Source: Bradysia coprophila (Eukaryota; Arthropoda; Insecta; Diptera; Sciaridae). Taken from it: a DNA stretch of 64,000 nt. Location: NCBI RefSeq assembly GCF_014529535.1, contig NW_023503727.1, positions 1,674,001-1,738,000 of the forward strand, read 5' to 3'. The notes beneath the pieces are model-generated. The model had not been told where the DNA came from. It worked only from the letters and a program-made list of their open reading frames with translations, and made no database searches. Shown piece after piece: positions 1 through 11,334 of the stretch; position 1 is the first letter of the stretch, and each line of letters opens with the position of its first letter. Both the position numbers and the translations under genes were made by a program.

Positions 1-330
1 TTATCAGAGCCATTTGAAGGTATGTACAGGTTGTCCGATGAAAATTAAACTGCGAAATGTTTACAATTTACTCGCTTCAATTTACGCTTCATTGGAATTG
101 TAGCGACATGTGTTAGAATTCACGTCATGCTTTATTTAAATGGTTCCATAAATTAGCTCTTACAATTCAAGTCAACCAAATTTAAATCGAAATATTTAAT
201 TCAGCTGTTTTACCGGCTGGTCTACACACTGCATATATGTAATGGAAGTGCAAACGGTAATCACCACGATTTTCAGTAAGTCAAAATTCATAATATTGAC
301 ACAAACGTTATGTGACTTCCGGTAAAGACT
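1..330. other. AT-rich sequence, nothing recognised
   Basis: No open frame of note, no repeat shared with the rest of the window and no RNA gene could be seen here. It borders the first copy of the small palindromic repeat that starts near 340. Confidence 0.4.
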
Positions 331-339
331 ATGTAATAT

Positions 340-1341
340 ATATTACTTCCGAGGTTCCAAGTTGTGTATTTTATAAGTGGGGTGTTACAGTCCGACTCGA
401 AGGGGAGGGCTGTATTCCCCACTTGTCAAATACACAACTTGGAACCTCGTAAGTACAATGCTTTACGTGATTAGGCAATGTAAATGAAAATGAAACATGC
501 CGTAACACGTAAAAGGGTGTATAGTCGCACATGTACGCGGTGTCGTGTTAAACCGTATATTAAACCGTGTATTGTATTTGTTTGACAGGACCAACTGTAC
601 AAATTTGTTTGACTCTAACTGTAACTTATGTAATTTTGTAATTAATAAATGTTGTCAATGATATTCGAGTTTCATAAGCCTATTAACGATTATATAAACC
701 CATTGATAGCTTTTTAAAATAAATCAATTAATTTTACTAATTTAACGCAATTAGAGAAAACCACGACAAAGTAAATTAAACCACTCCTGCGTTAGAAGAC
801 TCGCATGATAATGATTCGTTTGTAAGTGTAATGAACTTTACGAGTCACGGCATGTTTCATTTTCATTTACATTGCCTAATCACGTAAAGCATTGTACTTA
901 CGAGGTTCCAAGTTGTTTATTTGACAAGTGAGGAACACAGCCCTCCCCTTCGGGTCAGGCTGTAACACCCCACTTATCAAATAAACAACTTGGAACCTCG
1001 GAAGTAATATACTATTATCACATACGCGCGATGTTCGGATGTCAAAATTACTTCACTAGAAGTTTAATTCAAAAATTACACTTCAGGTCTATGTTGTTGT
1101 CTCGTTTTCGCTTATGTGATAAAATAGAGTACACACTTGTCACTATCAGTCTCGGCAAGCCTCGACTTCTTCGTGACAAGTGTGTAATAGTAATATATAT
1201 TGCGATTGGTAATAGTATATTACTTCCGAGGTTTCAAGTTGTGTATTTGATAAGTGGGGTGTTACAGCCCGACCCGAAGGGTACAATGCTTTACGTGATT
1301 AGGCAATGTAAATGAAAATGAAACATGCCGTAACACGTAAT
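340..1341. repeat. Three copies of a small palindromic repeat
   Basis: Copy A has a hairpin at 350-449, bounded by CGAGGTTCC and GGAACCTCG, followed by a unique tail (about 450-505) ending in ...GAAACATGCCGT. Copy B (hairpin 901-1000, tail about 846-900) is the inverse of A, so A and B form a larger inverted repeat. Copy C (about 1215-1341) is in the orientation of A but keeps only half of the hairpin before the same tail. The hairpin plus a shared unique tail indicates a non-autonomous DNA element (MITE) present three times, not chance symmetry. No transposase is present and no target-site duplication was clear. Short open frames here (e.g. 1031-1315) run through the repeat and are not believed to be genes. 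Confidence 0.7.
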
Positions 1342-1473
1342 ATCACAAATCTAATAAAGTTTGAGACAAATTGAAATCCCAACAAATCACATAAGTTAAG
1401 GTAGTGAACACGACAATATAGTGTCACGATGATCGCTTGATGAATATCAGAGGATTATTATCCAGTGCTTGTG

Positions 1474-2557
1474 TTGCAACTTTTGAATTTTTTTGGTATA
1501 GGATGTTGTTTGTGGTGAAAAAGTATAAAACTAAATTTTTTCCGGAAATTGGAAAATCGATTTTGCGGCCGGAAAACCCATTTATATGAAAAAATTAAAA
1601 GTCAAATATCTCCTGAAGGAATGAGTCTTTAAAAAAAAATCTGAAGAGGGTCATCCTATGCCGACATTTTGTGGAACAACCTTTTTTGGATGAGTCTTTG
1701 GGGACTGATAACTTGACCAATTATTAGTCCATTTCGATGAGTAAAATTGATTTAGAAAGGTATAAGTCGGAGCTTGAACCGATTTGTGGTTTCCAAGATA
1801 TGCGCCAGGATTCCCACCTACCTCCAAATTTAAGTTTTCGTTAAATTTGTAACATTTTTCCTTGGTATTATTGTGACAATTTAAAAATAAAAACTCGACA
1901 TTTTTAAATAGCAATTACGTAGGCATCATTTCTCATACCGGTAATTGATAAGTATCTCTTCCTGGTTCTAGAACTCAGAGATTTAACGAGTTCTACTAGA
2001 CTTTTTTTTGTTTTCCTATCATCAAATGCAATTATTGAGATCGTCAGAGGTCAGTTCCTATGTATTGGGCACTCTTCACCCCATAAATCGATACCTACAT
2101 CTTCCAAGTTCTAGAACCTAGAGATTCAACGAACTTCCATCCCACTTTTTGCTCTATTTCATGAAAAATCGTCATAATTGAGATCGTCAGAAGTCAATTC
2201 CTGAACGGGCAGATTTTGAAAGAGTTACTTATACCTTTCTAAATCACTTTTACTCATCAAAATGGACTAAAAATTGGTCAAGTTATCAGTCCACAAAGTT
2301 GAGGAAATTTCCGGGCCACTTTTTGGGAAAGTACAGATACCAACGCCATCTGGATTCACAAAAAAAAAGTTGTTCCACAAAATGTCGACATAGGATGACC
2401 CTCTTCAGAAAAAAAAAAAATTGAAAAAAGTTTAATTTTTTCATATAAATGGGTTTTCCGGCCGGAAAGTGGATTTTCCATTTTCCGGAAAAAAAATAGT
2501 TTTATACTTTTTCACCACAAACAACATCCTATACCAAAAAAAATTCAAAAGTTGCAA
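1474..2557. mobile_element. Long terminal-inverted-repeat element, about 1.08 kb
   Basis: The left end (from TTGCAACTTTTGAATT) and the right end (AATTCAAAAGTTGCAA) are inverted copies. The symmetry continues through several hundred bases, including TATAGGATGTTGTTTGTGG, ATGGGTTTTCCGGCCGGAAA and the GAGGGTCATCCTATG block on both sides. The centre (about 1930-2200) holds a second, direct duplication of a roughly 110 bp block containing GTTCTAGAAC. No coding capacity beyond short chance frames. Best read as a foldback-type or MITE-like DNA element. The two arms differ by scattered substitutions and small indels, so it is not a fresh copy. It lies just beyond the 3' end of the SMYD-like gene. Confidence 0.7.
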
Positions 2558-2770
2558 GGCGAACGGAATGAAACATGCAACCGTACTATATGTGCGGTAG
2601 AAGAACATTTTTAAACATTTTAAAGGGCATCGTTTGAATCAATCACGATTTTCGTTTCATCTTGTTTTTTGAATCCTTTAATGGAACCTTTTTTGCAAAT
2701 GTTTTGCCAAGTTCATAAATTTACGAAATTTCAGTGAACAATTGCGATTTCAAACTTTAGTGTTTGATTC

Positions 2771-2880
2771 AAAATCTTTTACTTCATTATTTTCAACATT
2801 CATTTTACTTTATAAGAGAACACTATCGAGAGATGAGTGCGCTTATTTTTGTTGTTCTTATCGATAACAGATGACCGCGT
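2771..2880 (+). repeat. Dispersed about 100 bp repeat starting AAAATCTTTTACTTCATTA
   Basis: This block is recognisably related to 20927-21020. Both begin with the AAAATCTTTTACTTCATT motif, continue with TTTCAACAT, and after about 60 bases carry ..GCTTAnTTTT..TTGTT..TCGATAA(c/t)AGA. The leading 19-mer alone recurs elsewhere (4244-4260 reverse, 8383-8405, 9513-9533, 11019-11037, 31365-31383). Function unknown; probably a piece of a transposable element. Confidence 0.5.
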
Positions 2881-2922
2881 GGCATATTTTTTTCATTGAG
2901 TATATGGACCAAACATGTTCTT

Positions 2923-5073
2923 CTACGGAAATTGTAACGAAGGTTTCAAACTCATCTCCAGGTAAGCTGCAGCACTTTGCATAATACTACACGTTTCCAG
3001 CGAAGGAAAGTTTTTTCCACTTTTGTCTAACATTTCACATAGTTCCTTGTACTTAACGATTGCTTTCTTTCGATTGCAGTTCATTAGGCCTAGTTCTCTG
3101 CAACATTTTTTTGCTTTATTCAAACACATTCTGTCGCTGACCTTCAGTTGTGACAAAAGGGGCCAATCATTTTTACAGGCTTCGCAATCACATTCGAATC
3201 TATATTGCTTCAGCAGGTCCATACGTCTATAGCTTTTCGACACGTTCGCAAAGTGGTATCCATAATTGTCGAATAGTTGATCGCCCTTCTTAATTGGCCG
3301 CTGTACCACTAAAACGACTTTGTCGTCAATGAATGCTTTTATGATATTTGGAGCACAATCGTGGTTTAATAGAGAGGCAAGGGGATAGCTTCCATTGCCA
3401 GCTGCAACCGTACCTCGTTGATATGTTAAAGAATCGTCTGACAAATGATCCTGAGTACGTCCATTTTTCAAAGGCCAAAAGTAGATTTCATGGTAATTGA
3501 GAGTGGCAATTTGAATTTGCCGTTTCAGGAAATTGGCAATAAGATCATCGTACTTCGACCACATTTCATTCAGTTCCGGCGATGTTTGAAAAATCTTTTC
3601 CAAAATGTTCTTTTCGACCGTAACCTCTGCATTAGCCGACAAAGAATTGATTGCCATAAATTTGGCCCGTTGATCGTGAGGATCCTTAACATCAAAGATT
3701 GTGCATGGATTCGCATTTTCCAACAAATAGTTTTGAAGATCATCCAACGATTCGCCGAATAATGATAATGTGGTGAAAAATGATCGTAACGCCATTTGCA
3801 GGTTTGTGCTGAGTGCTGATGTTATCTCGCTCATATGGCATTCGTATTTGTGAAATGTTCGATTAGCTTGTGACTCACATTCATCCGAACAGAACATTGC
3901 TGAAAATAAAAATGTTTTTTTCAGATTTTGATTAGAATTTGGAGGTCATACTAAAATCCTGTCAGCCATTTCTGGTGATTTTTTGGCCCCTACCACACTT
4001 CCTGTTCTTTTTATCATTATGCAAATATCAGCGCCTATTTTTAGGAATTTAATGCTTAAAAATTCCGTAAAATTCTTGGAAGATTTCTAAAGAATTCAAA
4101 TTTTTTAAGAAATTTTTTAAGATTTTTTTAAAGTTTTTTATGGAATTTTTAAGAATTAAATTCTTAAAAATAGTCCTGTTAAATATGGATCTCTTTTGGA
4201 TGATCTTTTACAGGGAAATGTCGGGAAATTTATACTCAAACTTATGAAGTAAAAGATTTTTTATCGAACTGTATCACATATTTTGAACAAACGAAGTAGC
4301 AGATTTAATGATTGTATGTCAATACTCCTTCCCGTTGTATTTCTATAAGAAAAACCTTCTACATATGAGTGTGACCGAAACTGAAAATCTATTACTTCGT
4401 TGGAACACCTCCATAACAAGGGTAATTTAGAATGGTCAATAAGTAACCGTCGTTTGAACAAATGAATTCATCAATAATTTTCATTTAACGCATTACCTGT
4501 TGTACAACCACGGCATGGTATTAGATCCATCGAATTGCTCTTAAAACACCATGAACATATCTGATGTATGAACGCCTTCCGGACGATTTTGCAAAATGGC
4601 TCCTCCATAGCCACAATGTCACCAACTTTCAGGCATTTATTGGTTACAATATGTCGTCCATACTTGTCATTGTGCCTCAGTTCCAAACAGTCAGCCATGA
4701 ATGGAAGTTTCTTATGTGACGGATAGGACAGATTGAAAAATTTCGGTATGTCTGCGTTACCACTCTCTGAACGATTTGATTGCCTCAGAGCGGTCAAACA
4801 TTTCGCTTCGCGTTTGATCAAAATTTCAATAGTCACTTCTGGACACTGGTTTTGCTTGGCCAAGGTAATGTTCCTCATACAATTGTCAAAGAGTTTCATT
4901 TCGAAATAAACTGCGGATCTGTTTGCATAAGCAAGACCTAACATTTCACTACGCGGTGCAGCTAGACATAGGCTTTGGTTGTATTTTACCATCGCATCGT
5001 GGTAACACTTTCGATTGAACAATTCATTTCCTTCTATTCGAAGCGATTCCGCCTTTGCGTTTGATTTATTCAT
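2923..5073 (-). CDS. SMYD4-like TPR/MYND/SET protein (two exons)
   Basis: Likely a SET and MYND domain protein of the arthropod-expanded SMYD4/SmydA group; such proteins are presumed lysine methyltransferases. Exon 1 is 5073-4497 and exon 2 is 3899-2923. Donor ACAG|GTAATG and acceptor TTTTCAG|CA join in phase to give 517 residues. An N-terminal TPR-like helical region (about 1-75) precedes the split SET N-part. The MYND zinc finger spans about 173-213 with all ligands (CSWC 173-176, CRGC 187-190, CSDEC 196-200, HKYEC 209-213), and the intron cuts through it. The SET core has NHDCAPN (371-377, family NHSCxPN) and DNYGYHF (403-409). The post-SET cysteines are CDCEAC (429-434). I start at the ATG at 5073 because it precedes the TPR region directly; an in-frame ATG at 5157 would add 28 unusual residues. 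The C-terminal helical region after post-SET is short for the group, so a missed last exon or truncation is possible. Exact orthology is not determinable here. Confidence 0.88.
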
Positions 5074-5609
5074 AATGTTAGGGTCAATGTCACTTTCAAG
5101 CCAAATGACTACTGTTACACAATCAGATCTCTTTACAAAAAATACTAAAATTTGCAAACGTTAGAGTAACGAATTAAATTTATTCAAGCGCAGTTCCAAT
5201 ACGACTGTTAAAATAAAATTATGTCCGAACCTAATTATTTCTGTGTGGCAGGATTGGTGCGTCGATTGTTTTTCCTTATTCAAGCGACATCCTCTTTGGT
5301 GCAAAAAAAAACTTCTTAAAAGTTAAATTCACAACTCAATATTCTTGTGAATGTTATGTCGGTCAATTCTAAAATATTAAGTTACATTGGATACTGCGAA
5401 AGTAATTCATTACATGAGGCAAGTTGCTCAAAATACACGAGGGAGATGGCAAGAGTTTGCAAGTATAACAAAATTGTTTCCGATTTAATGACTTACGTAC
5501 TAGCATCCAATGTATTCTGTTTTACTGCCAAACATACGAAATTTGAATTTCACATAGAAATTCAGGAAAATATTTCCACTGTAATCAGTGGACGAATCGA
5601 TATGTAATG
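5074..5609. other. Upstream region of the SMYD-like gene
   Basis: Contains the presumed 5' untranslated region and promoter of the minus-strand SMYD-like gene. No TATA box or other element could be assigned with confidence. The open frame at 5347-5607 (+) shows no recognisable domain and is not called as a gene. Confidence 0.35.
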
Positions 5610-6180
5610 TTCAATTTTCGCATGGGGCAGGCTGTAATAGTAGATTACATGCTTATGCATGGTAAAGTGCACTTTACATCACTGTTTTCGACAGGGAAAA
5701 TGAACTTACCGTCCACAAACATGTAAAATGTGTTACGTCACTGCTTGTAAATGCTTGTTTAGACACGTGTGATTACTCCACTCGCCTTCGGCTCCTTACG
5801 CAAACCTCACACTTGCCTAAACGTAACATACTATTACATACTTGTGCGGAAAATCGTTGTTTTGAAGAGTGTGTAGTTTGTATGATGAGCCGAACCAACG
5901 CACTGCTTCTAGCATGAACATAAGAAATATTTGGAGGCTGATGAAGTCGCAGTAGGCACTGCGTTTCTTTCGTGAAGATAGGTGAATTGTTTTAGTTGTG
6001 TGAGTTCAAACACACAATACAATCAATCTTAAGCGGTAGCTCTCATCACAAAAGCCTCCAAATTCGACGTTTGTCAAAGTAGTGTTCATGCTAGGAGCAG
6101 TGCGTTGGCCGAACGCGAAGTATACAACCATTTTCGCATGGGACAGGTAGTAAAATAATTTACATTCGATTTGATAGAGC
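5610..6180. repeat. Palindromic repeat cluster with inverted repeat 5888-6114
   Basis: A block beginning TTTTCGCATGG(G)GCAGG near 5617 recurs directly near 6132. Within it, GCCGAACCAACGCACTGCTTCTAGCATGAACA at about 5888-5920 is matched by its inverse at about 6083-6114. A diverged relative containing GAGGCTGATGA, CCATACAATAC-like and TTTGACGTTTGTC segments lies at about 42160-42345. Non-coding; a MITE-like element with nested pieces is the simplest reading. Confidence 0.5.
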
Positions 6181-6290
6181 ATCTTTATCAAGAAATTTTA
6201 ATTTTAGGAATGAATCCTTTCCTTAATTACTAGCGAAGGCTAATGCTCCTTTAACTTTGTCAAAATAGTACATTACTATACCAGCGAAGT

Positions 6291-6380
6291 AATTTGATAT
6301 CTTGTATCCAGATGAGTAAAAGTATCCGAGGGCTTCAACCCGAGGTACTTTTACTCATCGTGATACGAGATATCAAATTA
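6291..6380. repeat. 90 bp near-perfect hairpin
   Basis: AATTTGATATCTTGTATC...GATGAGTAAAAGTA is followed, after a short GC-richer loop (GAGGGCTTCAACCCGAGG region), by its inverse TACTTTTACTCATC...GATACGAGATATCAAATT. It is probably a short MITE. It lies in a stretch with further short repeated words up to about 6500. Confidence 0.6.
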
Positions 6381-6776
6381 TTTCACGTGTAAAGTATGGC
6401 GTTTTACTTTACGAGCGAGGGAAAGGGTCTTCACTAGTGAGGGAAAGGCCACATTACCTCACTAGTAAAGTACTTGCCTGAACGAAGTGAGGGCTACAAG
6501 TGAAAATAGCTTAAATACATCGTCTAAACCAAGTACTCAAAAAAGTTTTCATGCAAAGAGAAAAAATCGAGAGAAAATTTCCAAAATTGATCTCGACTGT
6601 CGTGCCATGACTGTCGCCGCACATTGCTACTTAAAGTGCTAAAAATACATTTTGATTAGTTTTTCATCAACCAAAAATATCATTGGAATGATGCTGTGTG
6701 ATTGCGACATTTAACGTTCATCTAGAAATGGAAGAAGGTAAAATTTGTTGTTGTAGAGTAGATATACGAGTTGTTA

Positions 6777-8166
6777 CTAGGGCGTATCGAATTTTGCAAA
6801 TTTTAAGGACCGCGATAGCCTGTGTGCGGAAAACGTATATCATCGAAAACTGTGTCCGGGCATGTGGTTGATGGATCCAATGGAGCCATGGAAGAAGTCC
6901 CCCCGGGCGACTTTAAGTTTCCGAAGGTCATAATTCGGAAAGTTGATAGTATTTTTGAAAACAATGTTCTAGCGGAATGTAGAGCTTTGAAAACTCTACA
7001 AAACTACCGAAGAAACCGATGGTCCAAAAGGTGTCACTGCCAAGATTGCCTAACATCGAAAATGTGACCATTTGGTTTTTGACTTATATTTCCTGAGAGA
7101 CAAATGATTTTGTTTAGCCTGTGGTATGAGATGGTGGAGGACGTCGAGCACTACCAGTACACTAGGCATGTCCCGATCGGATATACTCTTGAAATCAATT
7201 TTATAACATTTGTGAATGGAATTTTTAAGAGTGGCCACGTCGCCCACGAAGCAAGTGCAGACACTGCAACCGGTACTGGTGAGTCGAGGACACCTTGGCC
7301 AGTAAGTATGCATAATATTCCATGACAGTAGCTGAACTCTTTCACAAAATATTTGTTATTTCGATGTGCACATGGATGTGCACACTGCACATGAATTGAA
7401 AAACTATACTACGAACTTCAATTTTTTGTAAATATATCGAAAAATATGTATAATCTGTGTATTTGCAACGAAATCGACTTCTTACATTCGTGGGTGAAAT
7501 AACTAATTAAATCGATTATTTCTCGTTTTTCTCATAAATTCAATTTATTCAGATTTTGTAGAACAAAGTGTGCCACATCGAAATCACAGATATTTTGTGA
7601 AAAAGTTCAGCTACTGTCGTGGAGTATTATGCATACTTACTGGCCAAGGGGTCCTCGACTCAACAGCACCGGTTGCAGTGTCTGCACTTGCTTCGTGGGC
7701 GACATGGCCACCCTTAGAAATTCCATTCACAAATGTTATAAAAGTGATTTCAAGTGTATAATGGATCGGGACATGCCTAGTGTACTGGAAGTGCTCGACC
7801 TCCTCTACCACCTCATACCACAGGCTAAAAAAAATCATTTGTCTCTCAGGAAATATAAGTCAAAAACCAAAAGGTCACATTTTCGATGTTAGGCAATCTT
7901 GGCAATGGCACCTTTTGGACCATAGGTTTCTTCGGTAGATTTGTAGAGTTTTCAAAGCTCTACATCCCGCTAGAACATTGTTTTCAAAAATACTCTCAAC
8001 TTTCCGAATTATGACCATCGGAAACTTAAAGCCGCCCGGGGGGACTTCTTCCATGGCTCCATTGGATCCATCAACCATATGCCCGGACACAGTTTTCGAT
8101 GATCTACGTTTTCCGCACACAGGCTATCGCGGTCCTTAAAATTTGGAAAATTCGATACGCCCTAGT
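6777..8166. repeat. 1.39 kb inverted repeat with coding-like arms
   Basis: The left arm (6777 to about 7372) and right arm (about 7570-8166) are inverted copies around a loop of about 200 bp. The ends read ACTAGGGCGTATCGAATTTT and its inverse. Each arm carries the same 81-codon open frame, 6822-7067 (+) and 8120-7875 (-), pointing toward each other and ending CHCQDCLTSKM. The two predicted peptides differ at only about nine positions. Further out, the arms also keep matching open frames of 87 codons (7313-7050 and 7629-7892). No domain is recognised. RNA from either strand could fold into a hairpin with about 600 bp stems. It could be an inverted duplication of a gene fragment, a foldback transposon, or a source of endo-siRNA. 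Confidence 0.85.
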
Positions 8167-9604
8167 TGTTACAGTGACCATCAACGTTGACTCATGTTAT
8201 AGTTTCATGAGCGATTCAGTGATTCACTGCTATTTAAGCTTAATCCACGCAATAAGTGGCAAATTCGTAGATCTTTTGTTCGTATAATGTTACAGTCGAT
8301 AAATTAATCATAAAGCGCACAACATTCAACACAATTCTATGAATCTATTACTTCTTTCTACCTAAGTATTTTCAGCGGATTAAAAAAAATCTTTTACTTC
8401 ATCAGCATTGCAACGCACTTCAATCTGAGTTTTGTAGTTTTAAAATGAGAGCAGTATTTAAACCATGGGATTAAGCAAATCTGTTTTCTCGCTTGTTAAA
8501 GTGTTCAAATGGGATCTCATACAGTATGGTAACTAGACGACTGTTAACGCGAAATTCTTCAATTCTGTATTCATCTTTAAATCCTTTGTACAACTATAAC
8601 AATAACTTCTGAGATTTAGCCTGTAAAGGGCTTTACAGCAGGCGAGAACAATTGGCGATTTAAATCTAAACAATATTGTAGCCAGACAATATTACAGATA
8701 ACGCGATAAAATTTAAGGTTCTGCTTCTATTGGACATAACTTTGCAATAATGACAGGCCCGTCCATAATAATGTCAATGTAAATGCTTTGTCTTGCTATC
8801 TTTAATTAATACCTTTGACCATTCCCATTGTTGTGAGATATTCTTTGAGAATAGAATGAAATGAAAAAGAAAACGAAAACAAAAGAGAAGAGAAGCGATT
8901 AACCTGCTAAATAGGTAATTAATTCTGTCAAGTCGTTTACCTTGTGCAGAATGATTAAGCAACAGGCATATAGATTTCAGAAAAAAAAAACGAGAATCAT
9001 TACGATAATGTAATCGGAATTACCATAACTGATGACGACAGTCTCATCAAATTCTTGAGGGAAAAAAATGGAAACGTTGAGGAATAGCATAGAAAGAGAT
9101 GGTAACAAATGCCGGTTTTATTGCTTCGTCTAATATAGTTCTTCTGTGATTAATCAGAACGAACTGCGAGTACGAGACGGAGACCTGCGTCGCAATTTTT
9201 TTATTTTTCCATTTTTTGTCGAATGTAAAGTTTCCTAAAGTTCTGTTCTGTTCGTATATCAGTTTCGCATGTTATTTTTTGTGTGTCTATTCGTGCGATT
9301 ATTATCATTCGTGGGATAGTCCGCAAAATACGACATGATGTTGTTCAGTCAGATATTAGTTGTGAAATTGTGCAAACGATGTCTGCGTAAAAAATTCCAT
9401 TCATTAAGTCGTTAACGGATTATGTTCTCATCTCACGAGGAACATCAATGCGAAGAAAATGTAAATGTGACGAAATTCTGCCACTTCCTTTGTTTAGAGA
9501 ACAGTGATTGATGTAAAATCTTTTACTTCGTTAGTTTGGATTTGAAGCGTTACCTGTAGATGATTCGCTTTGTATAATTTGAAAATTGTTTCACTTCTAG
9601 CACA
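8167..9604. other. Intergenic region upstream of the secreted-protein gene
   Basis: No recognisable gene. It holds two copies of the dispersed AAATCTTTTACTTC motif (8383-8405 and 9513-9533) and otherwise unique AT-rich sequence. The start site of the gene beginning at 9605 must lie here, but no core-promoter element was convincing. Confidence 0.4.
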
Positions 9605-10826
9605 ATGGCGTACCTCTGGTTGCTTCTTATTATTTACATCAAAATTTCAAAGTCCGTTGGACAGTTATTATGGAATGATCCATCAGCCAACGATCTGCAT
9701 TGCACCTATCCACCAGCAATTACATCTCCACAACACATTCTCACGGCGGTAAGATTTCATTAACTTTTTGCTCGTACTTTTTCAATCACATGACTCGACA
9801 ATTTAGTAGGTTCATGAAGACTGAAGAAGAGTCTTCCACTTGACTTTGGAATTGTCATATTATATACATAGTCTGTTGACGTTGGTCATACAGTTATTTA
9901 CCATGTTTGGTAGCAAGCGTCTATTTTTCACGATGAGAAATGTTGGATTGATAGTCTTTTCTTAAAAGGAAATGTTCCAGAAGTAACGTTTTATGACAGT
10001 TTTTCAGTAAGTTCAGTACATGAACTTACTCAGAAAGTTGGGTACCATTTCCATATTCATTTTTTTGACCCCCTACCTTCGTATATAAAACGAAATTTTA
10101 TTTGGAGTATCGTATGCCCTCTTCCCTCCGAGGAAATCGGCCCAACAGTTCAATTTACTTCTCTGTAATCACGGGTTCCCACTGCAGTTATTAAAAAAAG
10201 AATTCAAAAAAGAAGAAGTTGGGTTCCAATTTAAATTTTCTTTTTATCGCAGTTGAATGGAAGGTCTCAACGCTACAAAATGTATGCTCCAATGGCTAAC
10301 AAAACGTATTACCGATGGATGTAATTTCAATTTACTTAGCACATACACACAAACGAAACTGTATTCCCTTCATTACAAATCCAGGTATCATAAGGCTAAG
10401 AACACTCCTGCTGCATCTCAAGCTGACATAGATGCACTGAAACCTCGAGTTACATTTCCCGATGTAAATGCATTCTCTACGATATCACAGGGAACGGTGA
10501 GCATATTCAATCCACCAACAGCATTCTACCGACTGTTATGCATTCCAAACAATTGGACATTCAGTAATTCGACGTGTCTGGTTAAAAATGCAAGCAGTGG
10601 CTCAGCACCGTTTGGTTTCGGAACAAATGACCCAGTCATATCGACCATTTTTTGGGCGGATAGTACAGCTTTTGCGGAATGGCACTGTTTCGAGGGGGAA
10701 CGTCAAGTGTTCAATGTAATTTCATTGAAACGTTATTTGACGAAACCGCAAATCGATAGCATTGTTAGACTGGTTGTGCGGTACGGTTTCAGAACGAATA
10801 ACATTGAATTTCAATCGTATTATTAG
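9605..10826 (+). CDS. Small secreted protein, function unknown (three exons)
   Basis: I do not recognise the family. Exons 9605-9748, 10253-10320 and 10385-10826 join in phase (donors GCG|GTAAGA and GAT|GTAATT; acceptors TCGCAG and AATCCAG) to give 217 residues. Reading on past 10320 without splicing meets an immediate stop, which supports the short 64 nt intron. The first about 20 residues (MAYLWLLLIIYIKISKSVGQ) are a good signal peptide, and there is no later membrane segment. Potential N-glycosylation sites NKT, NWT, NST and NAS and scattered cysteines fit an extracellular protein. The C-terminal half (FGFGTNDPVISTIFWADS...) reads like a compact globular domain ending QSYY. The gene stands alone on the plus strand with repeats on both sides. 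Confidence 0.72.
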
Positions 10827-11334
10827 GTCGGCCGGATGTAAGATCTGTTGGGGAAGACATTTGGTTGAGATTGATGTGATACAGTCATAAAATAAGTTCA
10901 TTTAAATCAACGAAGGGTTACCTACTCGAGGAAAGTGTGTGTATAAATGTTCAGTGGAAAACTTGAGGAAATGGGCAAATGGTAGGTGACCCCTTGTAAT
11001 TCTTAGAAATTGATTCATAAATCTTTTACCTCATTAATTGTAATATAATATTGCTCGTACCTTGAAATGTACAAAATAAGTAAATGATTTGTTCGGCCGG
11101 GTCCAGGTTGAAATTTATCGCGAACAACAATTTTAAAACTAATTTCGCGCGCTTTCAATCACCAGTTTCTTCGGCAAATATTTGATTTTTCCGTGTCCAA
11201 TTTTTGTTCAAAAATATTTTCAAAACTGTCCAGCAAAACAGTAGTTTCAACCGTTCCACAATGCTTTTACCATTGAAACTAGAGGCAACACTTTCATTAG
11301 CTTTCAACGCATTTGTCAACAGTAGAAACATAAA
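10827..11334. other. 3' flank of the secreted-protein gene
   Basis: No clear polyadenylation signal was singled out. It contains another dispersed motif copy (AAATCTTTTACCTCATTA, 11019-11037) and then runs into a repeat family shared with 41000-41480. The open frame 11204-11485 is inside that repeat and is not considered a gene. Confidence 0.4.

Noticed and set aside
5074..5157. N-terminal extension of the SMYD-like protein from the ATG at 5157
   Set aside because: The extra 28 residues do not resemble the family, and the ATG at 5073 directly precedes the TPR region; kept as an alternative only.
10321..10384. Start of the secreted-protein exon at the ATG at 10257 without splicing
   Set aside because: That frame reads through a sequence with a good donor and acceptor and lacks a signal peptide; the three-exon model gives a coherent secreted protein.
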